Shown one piece after another: positions 1 to 8,436 of a stretch of 64,000 nucleotides of DNA (its first letter is position 1; every line of letters begins with the position of its first letter). A model generated the notes under the pieces. It was not told the DNA's origin. It saw nothing but the letters and a program-made list of their open reading frames with translations, and did not search any database. A program made the position numbers and the translations under genes. This stretch comes from Reyranella sp. CPCC 100927 (GTDB lineage Bacteria > Pseudomonadota > Alphaproteobacteria > Reyranellales > Reyranellaceae), in contig NZ_VOHA01000006.1 of assembly GCF_007859315.1 (NCBI RefSeq), forward strand, positions 362,651 through 426,650. Direction: 5' to 3'.

Positions 1-2
1 CG

Positions 3-149
3 GAGACGATCTGGCCGGGCGCGCGCGGGCTCGAGGCACTGCAGGCGCATATCGAGTGGATCAGCCGTATCGTGAACGGGGCGGTCAGCGTGCCCGAGGG
101 ACTGCGCGGCTCGCGCCAGGCTGTCGAGCGCCTGATCTCCAACGCATGA
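3..149 (+). CDS. C-terminal fragment of an unidentified protein
   Basis: An open frame enters from the left edge and stops at 147-149, giving 48 residues that end in VERLISNA. There is no recognisable motif. It lies 94 bp upstream of two co-directional ABC permeases, so a substrate-binding protein or another component of the same uptake operon is possible, but that rests only on position. The start is outside the window. Confidence 0.5.
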   Translation, partial: ETIWPGARGLEALQAHIEWISRIVNGAVSVPEGLRGSRQAVERLISNA

Positions 150-164
150 TGGGCATGGAGCGGC

Positions 165-250
165 CTTCATGGTGAGCTTGTCGAACCATGAAGGCATCGC
201 ACGAGCGTCGGTGCAGACCGCTTCATGGTTCGACAGGCTCACCATGAAGC
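165..250. repeat. Interspersed inverted repeat, family A, copy 1
   Basis: Two arms of about 30 bases, 165-194 and 221-250, are reverse complements of each other with one mismatch in the core (CAAGC against CAGGC). Each arm is itself a shorter palindrome bounded by CTTCATGG and CCATGAAG. A second copy, with a related loop, lies at 21897-21982. The last ATG of this copy (244-246) is the most likely start codon of the next gene. Confidence 0.9.
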
Positions 251-1134
251 GATTTTCGAGCCGACGTTCCCCGCTCATCTGGTGGCTGATGGCGGCACCG
301 GCGGTGCTGCTGTGCCTCGGCTTCGTGTGGCTGCCGATGGCGGCGACGTTCGGCCTGTCGGTGGTCGATGTGAATGTGCTGCGCGGCATGGCGGTGTGGC
401 GCGGCCTGGCGCACTACGGGGATACCCTGGCCAACCCCGATTTTCATCTCGCGCTCAAGAATACCGCGATCTACCTCGCCGTCCTGCTGCCGCTGCAGAT
501 CCTCGTGCCGCTGCTGCTGGCCTATGCGCTGATGCACCTCGCCGGCCGCGTCGTGTCGCTCTATCGCGGTGCGCTGTTCCTGCCGGCGGTGTTGTCGTTT
601 CCGATCGCCGCCGTCGTCTGGCTGTGGCTGTTCAACCCGGTTGTGGGCGTGCTGAACGCGGTGCTGACCGCGCTCGGCGGCATGCCGCAGCGCTGGCTGA
701 ACGATCCCGATATGGCGATCTACGCGGTGTGCGCCGTATCGTTCTGGAAATGCTTCGGGTTGAACCTGCCGATCTTCGCCGCGGCACTGGCCAACGTGCC
801 GCCCGAGCTGCGGCAGGCGGCGGCGCTCGATGGCGCTGGTCCGTGGCGGCGCGCCTGGCATGTCGAGCTGCCGATGATCTCGCCGACCCTGTTCTTTGCC
901 GGCGTCACCACCTTGCTGCTGGTGCTGGACGAGATCGTGGGCGCCGTCGACGTGCTGACCGAGGGTGGGCCGTTCAAGACCAGCACCAACCTGCTGTACT
1001 TTCTCTACGAGCGCGCGTTTCGCCATTTCCAGTTCGGCGAAGCGGCGGCGGTTGCGACCCTGATCATGGGACTGGTGGCCGCCGCAACCTGGCTGCAGTT
1101 CCGGATGTTCGAACGCCGTGTCCACTACGCTTGA
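244..1134 (+). CDS. Sugar-type ABC transporter permease (MalF/UgpA-like)
   Basis: This is a 296-residue inner-membrane permease of the binding-protein-dependent MalFG family (BPD_transp_1). About six membrane segments are visible, the first at residues 10-35. The EAA loop that contacts the ATPase is clear near residues 188-210 (QAAALDGAGPWRRAW followed by VELP). It overlaps the next permease by 17 bases, so the two are translated together. The frame is open from an ATG at 169, but residues before 244 are encoded by the inverted repeat at 165-250 and do not look like protein, so I place the start at 244, immediately before the first membrane segment. The substrate (sugar, glycerol phosphate or similar) is not determined. 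The ATPase is not in the window. Confidence 0.9.
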   Translation: MKRFSSRRSPLIWWLMAAPAVLLCLGFVWLPMAATFGLSVVDVNVLRGMAVWRGLAHYGDTLANPDFHLALKNTAIYLAVLLPLQILVPLLLAYALMHLAGRVVSLYRGALFLPAVLSFPIAAVVWLWLFNPVVGVLNAVLTALGGMPQRWLNDPDMAIYAVCAVSFWKCFGLNLPIFAAALANVPPELRQAAALDGAGPWRRAWHVELPMISPTLFFAGVTTLLLVLDEIVGAVDVLTEGGPFKTSTNLLYFLYERAFRHFQFGEAAAVATLIMGLVAAATWLQFRMFERRVHYA

Positions 1135-2005
1135 CGCCCTGCCTCAGGCAGCGCCGCTGCCGCGCGTACGCCTGAAACTGCGCTGGCGCCTGCGCCTGCC
1201 GCTGCTGCACGTCGCGCTGGCGGTGCTGTCGCTGCTGACGGTGATGCCGCTGCTGTGGATGGTGCGCACTGCCTTCACGCCGCACGCCGAGGTGTTCCGC
1301 TCGACCCTGGCGCTGGTGCCGGCCAATCCCACCGTGGCCAACTTCCCGGCCGCCTTCGGGCTGTTTCCGGTGGGTGACTGGTTCCTGAACTCGCTGGGGG
1401 TGGCGACGGCCTGTGCGCTGGGCAAGCTGATCGTTGCAGCGCCAGCGGCGTTCGCCTTCGCGCGCGGCCGCTTTGCCGGCCGCGACGCGGGTTTCGCGCT
1501 GGTCGTGGGCACGATGACGGTGCCCTATGTCATCACTTTGATCCCGACCTACATGGCCGTGGTCCAGGCCGGCCTCTACGATACGCACCTTGCCGTCATC
1601 ATCCCCACGGTAGCGCATTGCGGCTTTGCCTGCTTCTTCCTGCGCCAAGCGTTCCGGCAACTGCCGGGTGAGATCTTCGAGGCCGCCGCCATCGACGGCG
1701 CCGGCCCCTGGCGACAGTTCCTGCTGGTGGCGCTGCCCAACGTGCGCGCCGCCCTGGCGGCGCTGTTCGTGCTGGGCTTCCTGTCGGCGTGGAACCTCTA
1801 TCTGTGGCCGCTGCTGGTGCTGGAGAGCCCGGAGCACAAGACGCTGGCGATCGGCCTGAAGCTGTTCGCCACCACCGGCGAGCAGGGCGGTCAGTGGGGA
1901 CCGCTGATGGCCACCGCCATGCTGGGCGTGGCGCCGGTGCTGATCCTGTTCCTGCTGGCGCAGAAGCAGATCGTGTCGGCGTTCGTCACCTCAGGGATAC
2001 GGTGA
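1118..2005 (+). CDS. Sugar-type ABC transporter permease (MalG/UgpE-like)
   Basis: This is the 295-residue second permease of the same importer. It starts with GTG at 1118, inside the end of the previous gene, a usual arrangement for MalF/MalG pairs. The first membrane helix is around residues 28-52. The EAA loop lies near residues 187-207 (FEAAAIDGAGPWRQF followed by ALP), and the C-terminus is the usual hydrophobic helix ending QKQIVSAFVTSGIR. With the partner permease it would form the heterodimeric channel for a periplasmic binding protein. A 113-bp gap separates it from an unrelated hydrolase gene. Confidence 0.9.
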   Translation: MSTTLDALPQAAPLPRVRLKLRWRLRLPLLHVALAVLSLLTVMPLLWMVRTAFTPHAEVFRSTLALVPANPTVANFPAAFGLFPVGDWFLNSLGVATACALGKLIVAAPAAFAFARGRFAGRDAGFALVVGTMTVPYVITLIPTYMAVVQAGLYDTHLAVIIPTVAHCGFACFFLRQAFRQLPGEIFEAAAIDGAGPWRQFLLVALPNVRAALAALFVLGFLSAWNLYLWPLLVLESPEHKTLAIGLKLFATTGEQGGQWGPLMATAMLGVAPVLILFLLAQKQIVSAFVTSGIR

Positions 2006-2118
2006 TCATGGTGGGTCAATGAGTCCACCCGCACCGCCGGTTTAACGGTTCGCATCTTGAGCCGGGCAGGGCATGATCCCGTCAGGGTCGGTTTCTCGTC
2101 AGCGAAAGGATCGGACAC

Positions 2119-2943
2119 ATGCCCACGGTGACCACCAAGGACGGCGTCGAGATTTTCTACAAGGATTGGGGCACGGGTCAGCCCATCGTGTTCAGTCACG
2201 GCTGGCCGCTGTCGGCGGACGACTGGGATGCCCAGATGCTCTTTTTCCTCGGCAAGGGGTTCCGCGTGATCGCCCATGATCGTCGCGGCCATGGGCGCTC
2301 GACACAGGTCGGCAGCGGTCACGATATGGATCACTACGCCGACGACCTCGCGGCGCTGACCGCACACCTGGATCTGAAGAACGCAGTGCATGTCGGTCAT
2401 TCCACCGGCGGCGGCGAGGTGGTCCACTACCTGGCGCGCCATGGCGAGAGCCGCGCATCGAAAGCGGCGATCATCGCCGCCGTGCCGCCGTTGATGGTCA
2501 AGACGGATGCCAACCCGGGCGGATTGCCCAAGGAGGTGTTCGACGGCTTCCAGGCGCAGGTCGCCACCAACCGGGCGCAATTCTACTACGACGTTCCGGC
2601 CGGACCGTTCTACGGCTACAACCGGCCGGGTGCCAAAGCCGCGCCCGGCGTGATCTGGAACTGGTGGCGCCAGGGCATGATGGGCGGCGCCAAGGCGCAC
2701 TACGACGGCATTGTCGCCTTCTCCCAGACCGACTTCACCGAGGACCTGAAGAAGATCACCGTACCGGTCCTGGTCATGCATGGCGATGACGATCAGATCG
2801 TGCCTTACGCCGATTCGGCGCCGTTGTCGGCGAAGCTGCTGAAGAACGGCATCCTGAAGACGTACAAGGGCTTTCCGCACGGCATGCCCACGACCGAAGC
2901 GGAGACCATCAACAACGATCTGCTGGCCTTCATCAAAGGCTAG
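2119..2943 (+). CDS. Alpha/beta hydrolase, chloroperoxidase/arylesterase type
   Basis: This 274-residue cytoplasmic alpha/beta-hydrolase resembles cofactor-free haloperoxidases and arylesterases. The nucleophile elbow GHSTGG puts the catalytic serine at about residue 95. An acidic residue follows in HGDDDQIVP (D223 or D225), and the catalytic histidine is in FPHGMP (H254). The N-terminal signature [15 protein letters not shown] and the oxyanion segment SHGWPL are typical of the family, as is the length. The start ATG at 2119 is preceded by GAAAGGA. It stands alone between two operons. The physiological substrate cannot be read from the sequence: perhydrolase or halogenation activity in this family is often only an in vitro property, and ester hydrolysis is the likelier role. 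Confidence 0.9.
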   Translation: MPTVTTKDGVEIFYKDWGTGQPIVFSHGWPLSADDWDAQMLFFLGKGFRVIAHDRRGHGRSTQVGSGHDMDHYADDLAALTAHLDLKNAVHVGHSTGGGEVVHYLARHGESRASKAAIIAAVPPLMVKTDANPGGLPKEVFDGFQAQVATNRAQFYYDVPAGPFYGYNRPGAKAAPGVIWNWWRQGMMGGAKAHYDGIVAFSQTDFTEDLKKITVPVLVMHGDDDQIVPYADSAPLSAKLLKNGILKTYKGFPHGMPTTEAETINNDLLAFIKG

Positions 2944-2952
2944 GGAAACGGC

Positions 2953-2978
2953 GGTGCCGGGACTCCGGTCCCGGCACC
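2953..2978 (+). terminator. Candidate hairpin terminator after the hydrolase gene
   Basis: Ten-base perfect arms GGTGCCGGGA and TCCCGGCACC flank a six-base loop, starting 10 bases past the hydrolase stop. There is no following T-tract, so it may be a processing or stability hairpin rather than an intrinsic terminator. Confidence 0.5.
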
Positions 2979-2992
2979 CATTGCGTGGGACT

Positions 2993-3128
2993 TTGTCATC
3001 CTGAGCGAAGCGAAGGATCTGTTGTGCAGTCGGTTCGCACGGAACGATCGATGACGCACGTGCGTCAGTTTCCATATTCCGTGCGTGTCGACGGCTCAAC
3101 AGATCCTTCGCTTCGCTCAGGATGACAA
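2993..3128. repeat. Interspersed inverted repeat, family B, copy 1
   Basis: The 32-base arms 2993-3024 and 3097-3128 are perfect reverse complements with core CTGAGCGAAGCGAAGGATCT. They enclose a 72-base loop that itself holds short palindromes (GACGCACGTGCGTC). The element sits between two convergent genes. A related copy, with C for T and A in the core, lies at 20746-20831. Confidence 0.9.
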
Positions 3129-3145
3129 GACGCGATGACCAACCG

Positions 3146-4522
3146 TCAGAACTTATAGGCGGCTGAGACGAACACGAAGTCGGTGCGCCGGCCGCCGATG
3201 CGTTGAAGAGCGCTGCCCGGTTGAAAGTGCACGTACTGGCTGGCGAGTGTGATGTTGGGGGTCGCCTGCCATTCCAGTCCGACGATGGCCTGGTGGCCGA
3301 TGAAGCGGCCGCGCTGGCCGGCGGTGCCGGCGATCGGCACCAGCGGTGGGCCGTAGATGGCGTCCGCTGTCGTCTGCCGCCACAGCGGGTTCCAGGCGAG
3401 TTCGGCCGATAATGCGGGGGTGAGTTCAAGCTGTAGCGAGGGCTGGACGTCGATGATGTTGGCCGGTGAGACCAGGTTGGCGTCCGAGAAATAGGGTAGG
3501 CGCGGATAGAGCGCGTTGAACGTGCCCAGGCGGCCGTCGTTGCCGTTGCGGTCGCCGCTCGCGATGTCGGCCTTGAGCCCGAGACGCGGTTTCAGCGGCA
3601 GTGTCTCGAATGTCACGCCGACATTGCTGGCGATGGTCCAGGCGCGGATATCGCCGCCGCCGAAACGGCCGAACTGGAAAGCACCTTCCACATCCCAGTC
3701 GAAGGTGCCGGCCTTGCCGAACAGGCGCATGCCCAGCGTGTGGCGCTGCTCGCGCGCGGCACCGGCGGCGAAGCGGCCGCGGTCGCGCTTATAGCCGAGA
3801 TAGTAGAGATCGGCCTTCAGCGGCCCGATGATCGGCCCGGTGCCGTAGACACCCCACAGCTGCTCGGCCTTGTTGGCCTTGTCGTCGAGCCCCTTCGGGG
3901 AGATCGCGACCGGCCGCGCGTAGAGGGCATCGACGCGATAGTTGCCGCTGGCGAGAAACACCCGGCCACCATCGAAGGCGCGGCGGATGTTCGGGCTGTC
4001 GCGCACCGAGACCAGGCGCGAAGAGCCGAAGCTCATCTCCTGCCGGCCGCCGCGCAAGGTCAGGCGACTGACACCCAGCGGCAGCGCAATGTCGAGGAAA
4101 CCCTGCATGAGGTCGAACCGGTCGATATCGGTCAGCGCCGGCCCGCCCTTGCGGCCTGACTGCATCAGGCTGCCGACCTGCAGGAACAGGCGGGCGGTGT
4201 CCTGTATCCGAAGGTCGGCGTGCAGCAGGGCGCGATGCAGGAAGACACGATCGCGCGGCTTCTCCAGACCGAAGCCGGGATTGCGAAAGGCTTCGAACCG
4301 CTCGCGCAGTTCACCGCCCAGTGTGAGCGTCGTGCCGTTGCCCAGCGGGATGCATTTGATGCCGTCGAGGAATTCGGTCCGCCGAGACGGATCGCACAGC
4401 GCGCGCCAATCCTCGTCGAAGCGGTGCATCTTGAACGCCGGGCGATTATCCTCCTGCGCCGATGCCGCGATCGGCTGCAGGAAGAGAGCGGCCACTGCGA
4501 CCGCAAGGGCGTAACGGACCAT
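3146..4522 (-). CDS. Outer-membrane beta-barrel protein (alginate-export/porin-like)
   Basis: This 458-residue protein has a signal peptide (MVRYALAVAVAALFLQPIAASAQ) and many alternating amphipathic strands, and ends in the aromatic C-terminal strand typical of barrels (FVFVSAAYKF). Segments such as LTLGGELRERFEAFRN and LTLRGGRQEMSFGSSRL match the alginate-export family (Alginate_exp). In many soil bacteria such proteins serve as outer-membrane channels for diverse anions and aromatics, so alginate is not implied. The frame is open upstream to 4702, but the ATG at 4522, next to the signal peptide and only 4 bases after the DUF1275 stop, is the sensible start. It is the last gene of the pirin-DoxX operon and probably brings that operon's substrate across the outer membrane. 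Confidence 0.85.
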   Translation of the reverse strand: MVRYALAVAVAALFLQPIAASAQEDNRPAFKMHRFDEDWRALCDPSRRTEFLDGIKCIPLGNGTTLTLGGELRERFEAFRNPGFGLEKPRDRVFLHRALLHADLRIQDTARLFLQVGSLMQSGRKGGPALTDIDRFDLMQGFLDIALPLGVSRLTLRGGRQEMSFGSSRLVSVRDSPNIRRAFDGGRVFLASGNYRVDALYARPVAISPKGLDDKANKAEQLWGVYGTGPIIGPLKADLYYLGYKRDRGRFAAGAAREQRHTLGMRLFGKAGTFDWDVEGAFQFGRFGGGDIRAWTIASNVGVTFETLPLKPRLGLKADIASGDRNGNDGRLGTFNALYPRLPYFSDANLVSPANIIDVQPSLQLELTPALSAELAWNPLWRQTTADAIYGPPLVPIAGTAGQRGRFIGHQAIVGLEWQATPNITLASQYVHFQPGSALQRIGGRRTDFVFVSAAYKF

Positions 4523-4526
4523 GCGG

Positions 4527-5240
4527 TCACGACCCTCCGGCCGGCGCCGGCGTCGTGACGACCAGGACGGCGAGCGCGGCGATCGGCACCAGCAGGCACC
4601 AGAACGACGCGGCGGCGTAGCCCAGCGCGCCCAGCAGGGCGCCACCGGCGAAAATGGCGAGCGCCGGGGCCATGCGGACCAGGCGTGCGCGTACGGCGTC
4701 ACGGTCGACCGTATCTGAGCGCAACAGGTCGACGATATCGATGACCACCTGCGTGGTGTTGCCGGTCATGATCGTCGTGGGTGCGTGATTGGCGAGAATG
4801 AGCCGTCCCTTGGCATTCTGAATTGCCATTGCCGCGACCCCGAGCAGACCCGCGATCACGGCCATCGGCGCATCGGCCGAGACGATCGGACGTGCCGCAA
4901 GCCCCAGCGCCATGAACAAGGCGAGAAACACCAATTCGGCGACAATCAGTGGGCGCAGGGCGCTGCGCCCGTCGCGCTCCAGGGCCAACACCGTTAGCCG
5001 GGTCGCGGCGACGGCGATCACGAACATGGGCAGTGCCAGCAGCTTGCCGATCACGCCCGCGGTCGATTGCGCGGCGAGTTCGGCGCCGATCAGCACAAAG
5101 TTGCCGGTGACATGGGCGGTGAACAGTCCCGCCAGGGCCACGAAGCCCACCACGTCGACGTAGCCCGCCACGAATGCCAGCAGGCCGTTCATCAGCAGGG
5201 CGCGGCTGATGGGGACGGTTGGAACCGCGGGCGCGCTCAT
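4527..5240 (-). CDS. DUF1275 (YoaK family) membrane protein
   Basis: This 237-residue inner-membrane protein has about six predicted helices. The DUF1275 signature is plain: an N-terminal FVAGYVDVVGFVAL, then FTAHVTGNFVLIGAEL, and a later TIMTGNTTQVVID. No reaction is established for the family; transport of an unknown small molecule has been suggested. Its ATG overlaps the TGA of the upstream DoxX gene by 4 bases, and it stops 4 bases before the outer-membrane protein start, so all three are translationally coupled. Position suggests it acts with the barrel protein and DoxX on the compound sensed by the divergent LysR regulator. Confidence 0.9.
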   Translation of the reverse strand: MSAPAVPTVPISRALLMNGLLAFVAGYVDVVGFVALAGLFTAHVTGNFVLIGAELAAQSTAGVIGKLLALPMFVIAVAATRLTVLALERDGRSALRPLIVAELVFLALFMALGLAARPIVSADAPMAVIAGLLGVAAMAIQNAKGRLILANHAPTTIMTGNTTQVVIDIVDLLRSDTVDRDAVRARLVRMAPALAIFAGGALLGALGYAAASFWCLLVPIAALAVLVVTTPAPAGGS

Positions 5241-5665
5241 CGTGTTGGCTCCTCCGATCGGGCGACGAGGATCGACACCAGCAGGAAGCCGCCGACCAGC
5301 CCCACATGCTCGAAGAACGTCGCCATGTCGCGGGCCTGCTCGATACCGGTCTTGGTCCAGAAGGCGTGGGCGAGCAGGGTGGCCACGACCGTGAAGCCGG
5401 CCAGCAGGCCGGCGCCGATCCAGACCGCGCGGCCGCCGACGATCACCAACGCGGCGCCGCCGAGTTGCGTTGCGATGACAAGGACGGCCAGCACTGCGGC
5501 CGGCTCAATGCCGGCCAGGGCGCGCACTTCAGCGATCGCGCCGGAAAAGTCGAGCGTCTTCGTGACGCCGCTCACTACGAAAGCCGATACCAGCGCGATG
5601 CGCGCCAGCAGCGCCATGCCCGGGCGGGAGAGCCAGTCGGAAAGCGTCTGGGTTAGGGTGGTCAT
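5237..5665 (-). CDS. DoxX family membrane protein
   Basis: This 142-residue protein with four predicted membrane helices fits the DoxX family: helix 1 at residues 15-38 contains ARIALVSAFVVSGVTK, then ATQLGGAALVIVGGRAVW, a helix with LLAHAFW, and a last helix VGLVGGFLLVSIL. Families of this type are associated with quinone or thiol redox at the inner membrane, but no activity can be assigned here. The ATG at 5665 lies 2 bases after the amidohydrolase stop. The frame is open well upstream, but that extension overlaps the amidohydrolase and is not protein-like. Its 3' end overlaps DUF1275 by 4 bases. Confidence 0.9.
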   Translation of the reverse strand: MTTLTQTLSDWLSRPGMALLARIALVSAFVVSGVTKTLDFSGAIAEVRALAGIEPAAVLAVLVIATQLGGAALVIVGGRAVWIGAGLLAGFTVVATLLAHAFWTKTGIEQARDMATFFEHVGLVGGFLLVSILVARSEEPTR

Positions 5666-5667
5666 GG

Positions 5668-7617
5668 CTAGACCGCCCAGCACGCGCAGCCGAGCACACC
5701 CCAGAACGATCGCGCGTCGCGGGTGGGAACGGCGGTGCTCCAGCCGGTGGCATGGGCATGGCCGTGCACCCCGCACGGTGAGCCACAGCCGCACGACGCG
5801 GCGGCGACACGCTGCACGGCGTTCTGGTTGGTCGCCTGCTTGTGATAGCCGCCGAAGGTGCGCACCGGCGACCACTCGGGCATGGCGGGTGGTGGCGGCG
5901 GCGCCTGGCCCGCGAAGTCGCCGGCGCCGTAGACCGGCTTGCCGTCGACAATGGTCAACACCGACTGCAGGTGCTGGATCGTGTCGGCCGGCACCGTGAA
6001 ATAGTCGCGGTCGAGCACCGCAAGGTCGGCGAGCTGGCCGACCTCGATACGTCCCTTCTTGCCCTCTTCGTTGGAGAACCAGGTCGTGTTCTCCGTCCAC
6101 AGGCGCAGTGCCGTCTCGCGGTCCAGGCAGTTGCGCTCGGGATAGAGACGCAGTCCGCCCAGGGTCTTGCCGGTGACGAGCCAGGCCAGCGACACCCAAG
6201 GGTCATAGGAGGCGACGCGGGTGGCGTCAGTGCCGGCCGAGATCTTCACGCCGGCGTCCATGATACGCTTGATCGGCGGTGTACTCTCGGCCGCGTTGTG
6301 ACCGTAGCGCTCGACGAAGTACTCGCCCTGATAGGCCATGCGGTGCTGTACGGCGATGCCGCCACCGAGCTTGGCGACCCGATCGATGTTCTTGGCGCTG
6401 ATGGTCTCGGCATGATCAAAGAACCAGTTCAGGCCCCGCAGCGGAACGTCGGCGTTCACCTTCTCGAAGACATCGAGCGCCCGGCCGATGGTCTCGTCGT
6501 AGGTGGCGTGCAGGCGCCACGGCCAGCGGTTCTGGGCCAGGATGCGCACGACGGCCTCGAGCTCGCCCTCCATCTCGGGCGGCATGTCGGGCCGCGCCAC
6601 CCGGAAATCCTCGAAGTCGGCGGCCGAGAACACCAGCATCTCGCCGGCGCCGTTGAGCCGGAAGTAGTCGTCGCCCTGGTGGTACTTGGCCTGGCTGGTC
6701 CAGCGCAGGAAGTCGTCCTTTTCCGCCTGCGCTTTCTGGGTGAAGAGGTTGTAGGCGATGCGCAGGGTGAGCTGGCCATCGGCGTGCAGGCGCTCGACGA
6801 CGGCGTAGTCGTCGGGGTAATTCTGGAAGCCGCCGCCGGCATCGATCACCGACGTGACGCCCAGCCGATTGAGGTCGCGCATGAAATGGCGCGTCGAGTT
6901 CAGCTGGTAGTCGAATGGCAGCTTGGGCCCCTTGGCCAGGGTGGCATAGAGGATGCCGGCGTTGGGCTGTGCCAGCAGCAGGCCGGTCGGGTTGCCGGCA
7001 GCATCACGCTGGATCTCGCCGCCCGGCGGGTTCGGCGTGTCCTTGGTGTAGCCCACAGCCCGCAGCGCCGCGGCGTTCAACAGCGCGCGGTCGTAGAGAT
7101 GCAGGATGAACACCGGTGTGTCGGGCGCGGCGGCGTTGATCTCGTCGAGCGTGGGGAGGCGCTTTTCGGCGAACTGGTGTTCGGTGAAGCCGCCCACCAC
7201 GCGCACCCATTGCGGCGGCGGCGTGTTGGCGACCTGGCGCTTCAGCATGGCCATGGCGTCGGCGAGGCTGGGCACGCCGTCCCAGCGCAGCTCCATGTTG
7301 AAGTTCAGCCCACCGCGGATGACGTGGATGTGGTTGTCCTGCAGTCCGGGGATGGCACGCCGGCCGCCGAGATCGATGACGCGCGTGTTCGCGCCACGGG
7401 TCGGCAAGACCCCGGCGATGGTGCCGACGGCGGAGAAGCGGCCGGCGGTGATGGCGACGGCTTCCGCGGCGGGGTTGGCGCGGTCCAGCGTCGTGAATTT
7501 GCCGTTGGTGAGGATCAGATCGGGAGTGGCTTGAGCCATGGCAGGAGTCCTGACGAGGCTGGCGGCGCTGAACGCCGCTGCACCGGCGACCGTTTGCCTG
7601 CGGGTAATACGCGTCAT
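5668..7617 (-). CDS. Tat-exported amidohydrolase, YtcJ-like
   Basis: This 649-residue metal-dependent hydrolase belongs to the amidohydrolase superfamily (Amidohydro_3, YtcJ-like). Residues 1-28 form a twin-arginine signal (ITRRQTVAGAAAFSAASLV), implying folded export to the periplasm. The metal-binding HxH is at His96 and His98 in LQDNHIHVIRGG, and later signatures include the aspartate region SAGTDATRVASYDPW. The C-terminus ends in an unusual Cys/His-rich tail (ASCGCGSPCGVHGHAHATGW) followed by a hydrophobic stretch, which may bind metal. It lies between the YcaC-like gene and DoxX in one operon. The substrate is unknown: amides, ureas, enamides and N-acyl compounds are all known in the family. 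Confidence 0.9.
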   Translation of the reverse strand: MTRITRRQTVAGAAAFSAASLVRTPAMAQATPDLILTNGKFTTLDRANPAAEAVAITAGRFSAVGTIAGVLPTRGANTRVIDLGGRRAIPGLQDNHIHVIRGGLNFNMELRWDGVPSLADAMAMLKRQVANTPPPQWVRVVGGFTEHQFAEKRLPTLDEINAAAPDTPVFILHLYDRALLNAAALRAVGYTKDTPNPPGGEIQRDAAGNPTGLLLAQPNAGILYATLAKGPKLPFDYQLNSTRHFMRDLNRLGVTSVIDAGGGFQNYPDDYAVVERLHADGQLTLRIAYNLFTQKAQAEKDDFLRWTSQAKYHQGDDYFRLNGAGEMLVFSAADFEDFRVARPDMPPEMEGELEAVVRILAQNRWPWRLHATYDETIGRALDVFEKVNADVPLRGLNWFFDHAETISAKNIDRVAKLGGGIAVQHRMAYQGEYFVERYGHNAAESTPPIKRIMDAGVKISAGTDATRVASYDPWVSLAWLVTGKTLGGLRLYPERNCLDRETALRLWTENTTWFSNEEGKKGRIEVGQLADLAVLDRDYFTVPADTIQHLQSVLTIVDGKPVYGAGDFAGQAPPPPPAMPEWSPVRTFGGYHKQATNQNAVQRVAAASCGCGSPCGVHGHAHATGWSTAVPTRDARSFWGVLGCACWAV

Positions 7618-7684
7618 GTTCTGCCCCAGAGTTCCGCAGTAAGCTCAGCCGGCGGCAGGGCGCCGCCGGCTGCCCGGCTTCGCC

Positions 7685-8371
7685 TCAGGACGAGGCGGGA
7701 TTGGGGCCGATCCTCTGGCCGTGCTTGACCCGCTCCGCTAGCTTGTGGACGTGGGTCACCGCGTAGTCGATGCCCATGCCGTAGGCGCCGGAGTGCTCCT
7801 TTACGATCGAGGTCACGGCGTCATAGGTTTCCTTGCGCGCCCAGTCGCGCTGCCATTCCAGCAGCACCTGCTGCCAGGTCATGGGAACGACGCCGGCCTG
7901 CACCATGCGGTCCATGGCATATTTATGCGCATCGAGCGACGTGCCGCCGGATGCATCCGCCACCATGTAGATTTCGTAGCCACCGTCTTTCATGGCGCAC
8001 AGGGCGAATGTCGTGTTGCACACCTCGGTCCACAGGCCCGAGACGATCACCTTCTTGCGCTTGTTGGCGGCGAGCGCATCGCGGACGTTCTGGTCGTCCC
8101 ACGAATTCATCGAGGTACGCTCGAGGATCTTGTTCTCCGGGAACACCGCCAGCAGTTCCGGATAGGTGTTGCCGGAGAAGGACTCGGTTTCGACCGTGGT
8201 GATCGTGGTCGGAATGTCGAACACCTTCGCGGCCTTCGCGAGGGCGACCACGTTGTTCTTGAGCAGCTGGCGGTCAATCGATTGGACGCCAAACGCCATC
8301 TGCGGCTGCTGATCGATGAAGATCATTTGTGAGTTCTGTGGCGTCAGCACGTCGAGCTTGGGATCGGTCAT
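7685..8371 (-). CDS. Isochorismatase-family cysteine hydrolase (YcaC-like)
   Basis: This 228-residue cytoplasmic protein of the isochorismatase/nicotinamidase fold is closest in layout to the YcaC group. The conserved Asp is D20 in QMIFIDQQPQM, and the nucleophile is C118 in SGLWTEVCNTTFALCAM. The segment ADASGGTSLDAHKYAMDRM is also characteristic. YcaC-like proteins have no firm physiological substrate, so I do not assign one. ATG at 8371 is preceded by AAAGGAGACAAAA, a strong ribosome site. It is second in the operon after pirin; pirin plus YcaC-like hydrolase next to a LysR gene is a recurring arrangement in proteobacteria. Confidence 0.9.
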   Translation of the reverse strand: MTDPKLDVLTPQNSQMIFIDQQPQMAFGVQSIDRQLLKNNVVALAKAAKVFDIPTTITTVETESFSGNTYPELLAVFPENKILERTSMNSWDDQNVRDALAANKRKKVIVSGLWTEVCNTTFALCAMKDGGYEIYMVADASGGTSLDAHKYAMDRMVQAGVVPMTWQQVLLEWQRDWARKETYDAVTSIVKEHSGAYGMGIDYAVTHVHKLAERVKHGQRIGPNPASS

Positions 8372-8436
8372 TTTTGTCTCCTTTCGGATCTGCTTTCGGA
8401 TTCGACAACGGGTCTTCAGCGGGTTTGCTGGGTAGG

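Noticed and set aside
5842..7728. Plus-strand frame of 628 codons opposite the amidohydrolase
   Set aside because: The minus strand has an HxH amidohydrolase with a Tat signal; the plus-strand product shows no motif.
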